This document shows, piece after piece, positions 1-4,261 of a DNA stretch of 5,712 nucleotides. Positions within the stretch are counted from its first letter, which is position 1, and every line of letters starts with the position of its first letter. The stretch is from an uncultured Clostridia bacterium. GTDB taxonomy: Bacteria; Bacillota; Clostridia; Christensenellales; UBA1242. The stretch is from NCBI GenBank assembly GCA_947631875.1, contig CANRMV010000071.1, forward strand, positions 1 to 5,712, in the 5' to 3' direction. Both the position numbers and the translations under genes were made by a program. The notes under the pieces were generated by a model. The model saw only the letters and a list, made by a program, of their open reading frames with translations, had not been told where the DNA came from and searched no databases.

Positions 1-362
1 CGTTCTCAATTCCAGTGTGGCCGGTCATCCTCTCAGATCGGCTACCCATCGTCGCCTTGGTGGGCCGTTACCCTCACCAACTAGCTGATGAAACGCAAAC
101 TCATCTATCACCGGATTACTCCTTTCACCCCTGCCCGATGCCAGGCTGTGGTCATATGCGGTATTAGCAGTCGTTTCCAACTGTTATCCCCCTGTAATAG
201 CCAGATTGTTCACGCGTTACTCACCCGTCCGCCACTAACAAATTGTCAGCACAAAAACATCTCTTGGGAAATGTTTTTGTGCTAACAACTTATCCGTTCG
301 ACTTGCATGTTTGAAGCACGCCGCCAGCGTTCGTCCTGAGCCAGGATCAAACTCTATTGTTC
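1..362 (-). rRNA. rrs: 16S ribosomal RNA, 5' portion (partial)
   Basis: This is the 5' third of the small-subunit rRNA, read on the minus strand and cut off by the window edge at base 1. The near-universal AGAGTTTGATCCTGGCTCAG begins at 355 going down. Placing it at E. coli position 8 puts the mature 5' end near 362. Other conserved blocks visible are GACGAACGCTGGCGGCGTGC, GGCGGACGGGTGAGTAACGC, TACCGCATA and GGCCACACTGGAA. Helix 6 in variable region V1 is drawn out into a perfect 13-bp stem (248-260 with 271-283, loop 261-270). The last bases inside the window read GGAATTGAGAACG, where the usual form is GGAACTGAGACACG. That is one base shorter and may be lineage variation or an edge error. 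The gene type is certain; the exact 5' end is by homology. Confidence 0.97.
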
Positions 363-459
363 AAATCTGGGACAGACACCATTTCCGTTTCGCGGACACG
401 GCTTGCAGCCTAACCGCTACTTCAATGGTTTCTCTTCCCATTCCTCTTCCCTGTTTGTG

Positions 460-511
460 ATTTTTAATTTGTGCTCGCCGGGCAAAGCCCTACGCTCCCA
501 AAATTAAAAAT
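460..511 (-). other. Long stem-loop in the 16S leader
   Basis: A perfect 11-bp AT-only stem (460-470 with 501-511) encloses a GC-rich apical hairpin, GGGC-AAA-GCCC at 480-490. Further partial pairing flanks the apex (CG with CG, plus a G-U). There is no U-run after it on the minus strand, so it is not a terminator. It is probably a folding or RNase processing element of the precursor rRNA; that role is inferred. Confidence 0.6.
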
Positions 512-633
512 TATTCGAGAAAAGTTTAGGTTAATCCAATAGTTGTGCTTTACACTAAGCACTTTGTTTTTTCCAAAACTCAAATAACTTACATTGACTT
601 TTTGTAAAAGTTGTTTATTTCTTTAAACTATTT

Positions 634-647
634 AATTGTCAAAGAAC
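634..647 (-). promoter_or_regulatory. rRNA antitermination boxA
   Basis: The minus strand reads GTTCTTTGACAATT. This closely matches the Firmicutes rRNA boxA (TGTTCTTTGAAAACT type), which binds NusB/NusE (S10) and keeps RNA polymerase processive through the rrn operon. It lies about 30 bases after the predicted start and just after a hairpin, which is the usual boxB-boxA order. It also contains TTGACA by chance, but no matching -10 follows. Confidence 0.75.
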
Positions 648-648
648 T

Positions 649-678
649 TGTTGCATTTCTCTGTTTTGAGTTGCAACA
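649..678 (-). promoter_or_regulatory. boxB-like hairpin at the 5' end of the rRNA transcript
   Basis: TGTTGCA at 649-655 and TGCAACA at 672-678 form a perfect 7-bp stem with a 16-base loop. The stem begins at or next to the predicted transcription start and sits directly upstream of boxA. This position suggests a boxB-like element or a 5'-end stabilising hairpin. Confidence 0.55.
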
Positions 679-683
679 TTGGT

Positions 684-713
684 ATTTTACTATATTCCCC
701 AAACATTTGTCAA
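684..713 (-). promoter_or_regulatory. rrn promoter (-35 TTGACA, -10 TAAAAT)
   Basis: On the minus strand, TTGACA (713-708) is followed after 18 bases by TAAAAT (689-684), placing the start near 677. A strongly A/T-rich stretch with A- and T-runs (about 714-760) lies upstream, as expected for an UP element. Position between the cytidylate kinase terminator and boxA supports it as the main rRNA promoter. Confidence 0.8.
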
Positions 714-802
714 CACTTTTTCAAAAATTTTTTGCCTTTTTTGAAAATTTTTCACTTTTTTGTCAAACACCACCCCAAGTGTTCACAAAATCCGCCCAAA
801 AT

Positions 803-834
803 AAAAAAAAGAGTTTAGCCTCTAAACCCTCTTT
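803..834 (-). terminator. Intrinsic terminator after the double cytidylate kinase
   Basis: The minus strand forms AAAGA-GG-GTTTAG / CTAAAC-TCTTT: 11 base pairs with a 2-base bulge and an AGG loop, followed by a run of eight U. The stop codon TAA (817-815) lies inside the descending arm, so the gene's last codons form the hairpin. The plus strand also ends in seven T, so it could work in both directions. It separates the gene from the rRNA promoter. Confidence 0.85.
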
Positions 835-2167
835 TTTTCATTTGTTCAATACAATAATCAACACTTTGCTCCGCATTTTGATTTGTTGTATCAAGCATAA
901 TTGCATCATCAGTCATCACAATCGCGCCATGTTCTCTGTGCACATCACGATAATCTCTCTCTTTCAATTCTTTCAAAACATTCGCAAATGTAACATCTTT
1001 TCCCATAGCCTTTTGCTGCTCAAATCTTCTCTTTGCCCTCACATTCTCGTCAGCAGTGCAGAAAAATTTGAAATCAGCGTTTGGCAAAACATGACTGCCA
1101 ATATCTCTGCCTTCCATAACCAAGTTATTATTCTTGGCAAACTCTCTTTGAATTTTCAAAACTTTGTCACGAATGCATGTGAATGGTGCAATTTTGGCTG
1201 AAAGCGCACTTATCCTTTCCGTTCTAATAAACTGAGTGTGGTCGATGCCGTTCACTTTCACATGTTGCAACCCGTCAACAAAATCAATCTCTATGTTGAT
1301 TTGTTTTGCAAACTTTTCAATGTATTTTTCGTCAATTTTGTTCTCGTCAAGGTGCATATAATCAAACGCACACGCAATTCCGCGATAAATTGCCCCCGTG
1401 TCAAACACCTTAAACCCAAGCTTCTTTGCCAAAAGTTTGGCTATTGTGCTTTTTCCACTGCAAACATAGCCGTCAATAGCAACATTCACTTTTTTGCTTA
1501 AATCAAGTTTTTTAGTTATTAAATCATAACAATAATCCACCGTTTGTGCAAAGGTCATGTCCGAATTATCCACAATAATGCTTTCTTCGGTTGGCATCAA
1601 TCTGCCACATGTTTTGTTCACATCGCAATCATCACGCTCTTTCATGATTTTTAAAACATCTTCATATTTGGCAGTTTTGTCCTTTTCATAAAGTTCTTTC
1701 CATCTTCTTTTTGCACGCACTTTTTCATCGGCGGTCAAGAAAATTTTCACATCGGCATCTGGCATAACAACCGTTCCTATGTCTCTGCCTTCCATAATGC
1801 AGTCGTTTTCCTCTGCAAACTTTTTTGCAATTTCAAGATATTTTTCTCTCACCTTTGGAAAAGCGGACAGTTTGCTTGCAAGCAAGCCTATTTCTTCCGT
1901 TGCCCTTATATAAGGTGTGACATCCTCGCCATTAAACAAAACACGCTGTCCATTTTCATCAAATTTCACTTCAACTTTGGCTTTTTTCAAAAAGTTGACA
2001 ATATTTTTTTCGGTTGGCTCTCCCAAGCCCATTTTCGAATAGCCGCATGCCATACATCTGAAAATAGCCCCCGTGTCAAGAACTCGAAATCCCAATTTTT
2101 TTGCAAGTTCTTTTGTTAAGGTGGATTTCCCACTTCCCGAAAATCCATCAATAGCAATATTAAACAT
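815..2167 (-). CDS. cmk: Tandem double cytidylate kinase (two Cmk units in one 450-residue protein)
   Basis: Cytidylate kinase transfers phosphate from ATP to CMP or dCMP in the cytoplasm. The usual enzyme is about 220 residues; this protein has two complete copies. Unit 1 (about 1-222) has P-loop GFSGSGKST (8-16), LDTGAIFR (30-37), NGEDV plus IR (79-88), EGRDIG (126-131), KIFLTADE (141-148) and lid ERDDCD (177-182). Unit 2 (about 226-450) has GYVCSGKST (233-241), FDTGAIYR (255-262), EGRDIGSHV (352-360), FFCTADENVRAKRR (368-381) and ERDYRDVHR (403-411). By alignment, the CMP-contacting Arg188 of E. coli Cmk is kept in unit 2 (R411) but is Lys (K185) in unit 1. The halves are clearly alike (27 of the first 41 aligned residues match), pointing to gene duplication and fusion. 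The ATG at 2167 is chosen because AAGGAG lies 6 bases upstream; an ATG at 2188 falls inside the -10 box. The gene has its own promoter and a terminator overlapping its end. Family assignment is firm; whether both halves are active is unknown. Confidence 0.92.
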   Translation of the reverse strand: MFNIAIDGFSGSGKSTLTKELAKKLGFRVLDTGAIFRCMACGYSKMGLGEPTEKNIVNFLKKAKVEVKFDENGQRVLFNGEDVTPYIRATEEIGLLASKLSAFPKVREKYLEIAKKFAEENDCIMEGRDIGTVVMPDADVKIFLTADEKVRAKRRWKELYEKDKTAKYEDVLKIMKERDDCDVNKTCGRLMPTEESIIVDNSDMTFAQTVDYCYDLITKKLDLSKKVNVAIDGYVCSGKSTIAKLLAKKLGFKVFDTGAIYRGIACAFDYMHLDENKIDEKYIEKFAKQINIEIDFVDGLQHVKVNGIDHTQFIRTERISALSAKIAPFTCIRDKVLKIQREFAKNNNLVMEGRDIGSHVLPNADFKFFCTADENVRAKRRFEQQKAMGKDVTFANVLKELKERDYRDVHREHGAIVMTDDAIMLDTTNQNAEQSVDYCIEQMKKRGFRG

Positions 2168-2186
2168 ATCCTTCTCCTTAAACATC

Positions 2187-2216
2187 ATTTTAGTTTAAAA
2201 GTGAACTTTTTGTCAA
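2187..2216 (-). promoter_or_regulatory. Promoter of the double cytidylate kinase gene
   Basis: On the minus strand TTGACA (2216-2211) is followed after 18 bases by TAAAAT (2192-2187). The start would fall near 2180, immediately before the AAGGAG ribosome binding site (2179-2174), giving a very short 5' UTR of about 13 bases. It lies in the 62-base gap after the phosphatase stop codon. Confidence 0.75.
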
Positions 2217-2229
2217 ATATATTTAAAAA

Positions 2230-2758
2230 TTAAATAGGATATTTTATAACTTCACAATTTTGTGGCAAATATGGTCCAATTTCCTCATCTTTCAAACCAT
2301 CAAAATAATATTTGAATGCCTTAGTCACTCCTGCATGCGTAACCACTAAAACATTTTTGTTGTGATAATTTGCCTTTAAATCATTCAGCAACGAAAAAAC
2401 TCTTGCAAAAAAATCCTGGCAGGCCTCTGCCCCCCCCCTCATACTTTTTATTTAGAGAATAATTCCAAAACTCATTGTAATCAAAAGATGATTTTGGAGT
2501 TTTTTCGAACTTGCCATAGTTTCTTTCTTTCAGTCTATCGTCAAAAATCACTTTTTCCGTTCTGCCCAAATTTTCAAAAGTTTGTCTGGTTCTCAACAGT
2601 GGCGAACAAAAAATGATGTCAAACTTAACATCTTTAAGTTTTTGTGAAATTTGTTTTGCTTGTTCTATGCCGTTTGAATTGAGTGGAATGTCGGTTTGCC
2701 CCTGCATAACCTTGCTTTTATTCCAATCCGTTTCACCATGTCTAATCAAATAAATCAT
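2230..2758 (-). CDS. Histidine phosphatase / phosphoglycerate mutase-like protein, frameshifted
   Basis: Members of this superfamily dephosphorylate small molecules, including sugar phosphates and nucleotide-derived substrates, through a phosphohistidine. The 5' frame gives RHGETDWN (residues 6-13) with nucleophile His7, SPLLRTRQT with a phosphate-binding Arg, and ERNYGKFE. The 3' frame carries VVTHAGV, which holds the second catalytic His. The two frames meet at nine G on the coding strand (2438-2430). With eight G the frame runs through as YEGGAEACQDFFARV and gives 175 residues, a normal family length; GGxE is common at this place in relatives. As written, the first frame continues in the wrong register to about 2381 and loses the second His, so the product should be inactive. 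The ATG at 2758 has AAGGAG 6 bases upstream. It follows the deaminase by 17 bases, so the two are probably co-transcribed. The substrate cannot be told. Confidence 0.85.
2430..2438 (-). repeat. G9 homopolymer causing the phosphatase frameshift
   Basis: Nine C on the plus strand (nine G on the coding strand) lie where the two phosphatase frames join. Eight G would restore one reading frame. A G/C run this long is out of keeping with the AT-rich surroundings. Confidence 0.9.
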
Positions 2759-2775
2759 GTTGTTCTCCTTATTTA

Positions 2776-3221
2776 TCAACCGTCACTTTTTGCATTTTTT
2801 AATACTTCAACTGCTTCTGCTCGCATTATGTTATGAATTTCAATTTTTCTATTTTTTGCTGCTTTGGCAATATCTTCGCAAGAAACAAGCACTTCGGGAC
2901 AATAATATTTGTCGCTATCTTTGAGTTTCGCGGCATAGTAGAGTTTATCAAATTCTTCATACAAAATTGCGCCCATACACATAGGGCAAGGCTCAGTTGA
3001 CACATACATTGTTGCGCCTTTCAGTTCGCCATACAAATTATTGTTTTTAAGGGCATCCTGAATTGCAACAAATTCAGCATGAGTGTAACAGCCATTCAAT
3101 TTCACCCTTTTGCTGTCGCTCCGGCCAATGATTACCCCCCCCGCACAACAATCGCACCATAAGGATATTTTGCCTTTTTAGAAATATCTATTGCAATTTG
3201 CATATATTCTTCGTCTGTCAT
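2776..3221 (-). CDS. Nucleoside/guanine deaminase-like protein (zinc cytidine deaminase fold), frameshifted
   Basis: This belongs to the zinc-dependent deaminases that include guanine deaminase and tRNA adenosine deaminase TadA, which hydrolyse an amino group from a base. The start at ATG 3221 has AGGAG 5 bases upstream. The first frame reads MTDEEYMQIAIDIS, then YPYGAIVVRGG, then hits TAA (3134-3132) after 29 residues. The second frame continues VIIGRSDSKR, CYTHAEFVAI and STEPCPMCMGAI. With one G added to the run at 3142-3135 the protein is 148 residues, close to known relatives. Zinc ligands would then be H48, C79 and C82, with catalytic E50. Deleting two G would also restore the frame, one residue shorter. 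TadA is less likely because its typical surroundings (NDPTAHAE) are absent; the true substrate is unknown. As written, translation from the good start makes only the short peptide. A GTG at 3105 could open the second frame but would lack the N-terminal strand. Confidence 0.85.
3135..3142 (-). repeat. G8 homopolymer causing the deaminase frameshift
   Basis: Eight C on the plus strand (eight G on the coding strand) lie at the glycine pair between the first two strands of the deaminase. Nine or six G would join the frames; eight does not. Confidence 0.9.
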
Positions 3222-3302
3222 ATTTACTCCTAATTCTAATCAAACCCTTTTTGTTTTTCTCTTTTCTTCCAACATTTCAAGCAACCTGTCCGCTCTTTTT
3301 TA

Positions 3303-3311
3303 ATTATAACA
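3303..3311 (-). promoter_or_regulatory. Extended -10 promoter of the deaminase-phosphatase operon
   Basis: The minus strand reads TGTTATAAT, an extended -10 (TGn plus a perfect TATAAT). No good -35 lies at 16-18 bases, which fits an extended -10 promoter. The start would be near 3296, leaving a 5' UTR of about 75 bases before the deaminase ATG. The same nonamer precedes the fusion gene at 5688-5696. Confidence 0.65.
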
Positions 3312-3426
3312 TATTTTTAATGTTAATCATAATATTTTCAAACATATTCATAAAAAACCTTAATCACAAGATGCTTGCAGAATTTCGAAGGATGAGGTGA
3401 AGTTATATTTTGAAAAAATATTACAA

Positions 3427-3448
3427 GTTGACTTGTAAGCAGCAGGTT
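3427..3448 (+). repeat. Inverted copy of the tRNA-Thr anticodon arm and variable loop
   Basis: These 22 bases, read on the plus strand, match the minus-strand tRNA-Thr segment at 3536-3515 at 20 of 22 positions. The matched part covers exactly the anticodon stem-loop and the 5-base variable loop; similarity stops on both sides. The copy lies past the tRNA terminator, in opposite orientation. Its first 12 bases belong to a perfect palindrome (3421-3438, TTACAAGT-TG-ACTTGTAA). Confidence 0.8.
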
Positions 3449-3456
3449 AAAAAAAC

Positions 3457-3482
3457 AAAAAAATCAGATACACTCTGATTTT
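3457..3482 (-). terminator. Intrinsic terminator of the tRNA operon
   Basis: The minus strand forms AAAATCAGA-GTGTA-TCTGATTTT, a 9-bp stem with a 5-base loop, followed at once by a U-run (TTTTTTTG). It begins 4 bases after the encoded CCA end of tRNA-Thr. Confidence 0.8.
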
Positions 3483-3486
3483 CCGA

Positions 3487-3561
3487 TGGAGCTGGCGAAA
3501 GGAATCGAACCTTCAACCTGCTGATTACAAGTCAGCTGCTCTACCATTGAGCCACGCCAGC
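3487..3561 (-). tRNA. tRNA-Thr (anticodon TGT)
   Basis: The cloverleaf is complete: acceptor GCTGGCG/CGCCAGC, D-stem GCTC/GAGC, anticodon stem GCTGA/TCAGC around loop CTTGTAA, T-loop TTCGATT, and encoded CCA after discriminator T. Length is 75 bases with CCA. It is the last gene of the operon. Confidence 0.96.
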
Positions 3562-3576
3562 ATAATCTAAAATAAG

Positions 3577-3661
3577 TGGTGGGCAGGGATGGATTCGAAC
3601 CATCGAAGACATAGTCGACGGATTTACAGTCCGTTGCATTTGGCCGCTCTGCAACCTACCC
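3577..3661 (-). tRNA. tRNA-Tyr (anticodon GTA)
   Basis: Acceptor GGGTAGG/CCTGCCC (one T-G pair), anticodon loop CTGTAAA, a long class II variable arm as expected for Tyr, T-loop TTCGAAT and encoded ACCA. Length is 85 bases with CCA. A 15-base spacer follows before tRNA-Thr. Confidence 0.96.
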
Positions 3662-3670
3662 CTATTAGTT

Positions 3671-3708
3671 GTCCAAAACCAAACCATTTGGTTGCTTAGT
3701 TTGTGGAC
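3671..3708 (-). other. Two-tier hairpin in the Phe-Tyr tRNA spacer
   Basis: A perfect 7-bp stem AACCAAA-CCA-TTTGGTT (3677-3693) is nested in an outer 5-bp stem GTCCA/TGGAC (3671-3675 with 3704-3708). There is no U-run, so it is probably a spacer structure in the polycistronic tRNA precursor. Confidence 0.5.
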
Positions 3709-3710
3709 AC

Positions 3711-3786
3711 TGGTGCCCAAAGGTGGAATCGAACCACCGACACAGGGATTTTCAGTCCCTTGCTCTACCGACTGAGCTATCTGGGC
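3711..3786 (-). tRNA. tRNA-Phe (anticodon GAA)
   Basis: Acceptor GCCCAGA/TTTGGGC, D-stem GCTC/GAGC, anticodon stem AGGGA/TCCCT around CTGAAAA, T-arm GGTGG/CCACC with loop TTCGATT, and encoded ACCA. Length is 76 bases. Confidence 0.96.
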
Positions 3787-3790
3787 AAAT

Positions 3791-3814
3791 ATCAACTTAA
3801 TAAAAAAAGTTGAT
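3791..3814 (-). other. Hairpin in the Asp-Phe tRNA spacer
   Basis: ATCAACTT (3791-3798) and AAGTTGAT (3807-3814) form a perfect 8-bp stem with an 8-base loop, starting one base after the CCA end of tRNA-Asp. Confidence 0.55.
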
Positions 3815-3815
3815 T

Positions 3816-3892
3816 TGGCGACTCGAATGGGGCTCGAACCCATGACCTCCAGCGTGACAGGCTGGCGTTCTAACCAACTGAACTACCGAGCC
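3816..3892 (-). tRNA. tRNA-Asp (anticodon GTC)
   Basis: Anticodon stem CCAGC/GCTGG surrounds CTGTCAC, the T-stem is ATGGG/CCCAT, and the discriminator is G (GCCA), as expected for Asp. The acceptor GGCTCGG/TCGAGTC includes two G-U pairs. The leader just upstream (GGCGACT, minus strand 3900-3894) is a perfect complement of the 3' end AGTCGCC (3823-3817), so a competing helix is possible. Length is 77 bases. Confidence 0.95.
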
Positions 3893-3959
3893 AAGTCGCC
3901 TATTTTTCCTACAACGAACTTATATTAGCACAAATCCGCAATAGAAAGCAAGCAGTTTC

Positions 3960-3977
3960 CCAAATTTTTTAATTTGG
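3960..3977 (-). other. Hairpin over the CCA end of tRNA-Ile2/Met
   Basis: CCAAATT-AAAA-AATTTGG on the minus strand is a perfect 7-bp stem with a 4-base loop. Its first three bases are the CCA of the tRNA, so the precursor could hide its own 3' end until processed. A further 6-bp pairing between leader GCAGTT (4057-4052) and trailer AACTGC (3957-3952) encloses the tRNA. Confidence 0.5.
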
Positions 3978-4051
3978 TGGGCCTTCACGGACTCGAACCG
4001 CGGACCAACCGGTTATGAGCCGGTCGCTCTAACCAACTGAGCTAAAGGCCC
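3975..4051 (-). tRNA. tRNA with CAT anticodon, probably tRNA-Ile2 (alternatively elongator Met)
   Basis: The cloverleaf is intact: acceptor GGGCCTT/AAGGCCC, D-stem GCTC/GAGC, anticodon stem ACCGG/CCGGT around CTCATAA, T-loop TTCGAGT and encoded ACCA; 77 bases. The acceptor has C4-G69 and C5-G68, which are known TilS determinants in E. coli tRNA-Ile2. The body also resembles Ile2 rather than Met elongators of Bacillota. If so, C34 would be changed to lysidine so that it reads AUA. It is not initiator-like, since position 1-72 is paired. The identity is an inference; the tRNA itself is certain. Confidence 0.9.
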
Positions 4052-4060
4052 AACTGCAAG

Positions 4061-4076
4061 GCAAACAACTGTTTGC
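4061..4076 (-). other. Hairpin in the Pro-Ile2 tRNA spacer
   Basis: GCAAAC (4061-4066) and GTTTGC (4071-4076) form a perfect 6-bp stem with a 4-base loop, directly after the CCA end of tRNA-Pro. Confidence 0.5.
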
Positions 4077-4152
4077 TGGTCGGAGTGGAGGGTCTCGAAC
4101 CCCCGACCTCACGGTCCCAAACCGCGCGCTCTACCAACTGAGCCACACTCCG
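4077..4152 (-). tRNA. tRNA-Pro (anticodon TGG)
   Basis: Acceptor CGGAGTG/CACTCCG, D-stem GCTC/GAGC, anticodon stem CGCGG/CCGTG around TTTGGGA, T-loop TTCGAGA and encoded ACCA. The C1-G72 pair is typical for Pro. Length is 76 bases. It is the first gene of the operon, about 13 bases after the predicted transcription start. Confidence 0.96.
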
Positions 4153-4171
4153 TCAACCACCATGCTCAACC

Positions 4172-4200
4172 ATTTTATTATAATTTAAGAAAAATGTCAA
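4172..4200 (-). promoter_or_regulatory. Promoter of the tRNA operon
   Basis: TTGACA (minus strand 4200-4195), a 17-base spacer, then TAAAAT (4177-4172). This is a near-consensus housekeeping sigma promoter with a start near 4165. A TATAAT also occurs inside the spacer but is only 12 bases from the -35. Confidence 0.85.
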
Positions 4201-4261
4201 GAAAAATTGCAAATTTTTTTATTAAATTAAAAAAAATCCAAAAATTGAGCAAAAATGCGGT

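Larger units (their letters stand above)
363..677 (-). other. 16S rRNA 5' leader (no gene)
   Basis: About 315 bases lie between the predicted rRNA transcription start (near 677) and the mature 16S end. No believable protein gene is present. It holds the 5' hairpin and boxA listed separately, then several small stem-loops: GTGCTT/AAGCAC (545-550 with 557-562, loop of 6), the large hairpin at 460-511, and GGCT/AGCC near 401-411. The bases nearest 16S would normally pair with the 3' trailer to form the processing stalk, but the trailer is outside the window. Confidence 0.75.

Noticed and set aside
88..285. Plus-strand open frame of 65 codons
   Set aside because: It lies wholly within the antisense of conserved 16S rRNA sequence.
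761..766. Second TTGACA upstream of the rRNA promoter
   Set aside because: No acceptable -10 follows at 16-18 bases; the stretch after it is A- and T-runs.
611..1201. Plus-strand open frame of 196 codons
   Set aside because: It overlaps the rRNA leader and lies antisense to conserved cytidylate kinase motifs; its sequence is low-complexity Phe/Leu/Ser and no ribosome binding site is seen.
2381..2779. Phosphatase start at TTG 2779
   Set aside because: It overlaps the deaminase stop; ATG 2758 has AAGGAG at 6 bases and begins right at the family motif.
3240..3275. Eleven-residue leader peptide (MLEEKRKTKRV) before the deaminase
   Set aside because: The frame is open, but the Shine-Dalgarno is weak and nothing suggests attenuation; the length is easily due to chance.
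3191..3400. Plus-strand open frame of 69 codons
   Set aside because: It overlaps the deaminase 5' end and its promoter region in an AT-rich stretch and has no start signal.
3405..3421. ATATTTT...AAAATAT inverted repeat as an operator
   Set aside because: It is AT-only, far from the mapped -10, and expected by chance in this base composition.
3541..3843. Minus-strand open frame of 100 codons across the tRNA genes
   Set aside because: It is translation of tRNA-Thr, Tyr, Phe and Asp sequence, a well-known false gene type.
4213..4237. AT-only inverted repeat after the fusion gene as a terminator
   Set aside because: The stem is only A-T pairs in a generally A/T-run region; no GC pairs, so it cannot be supported as a terminator.
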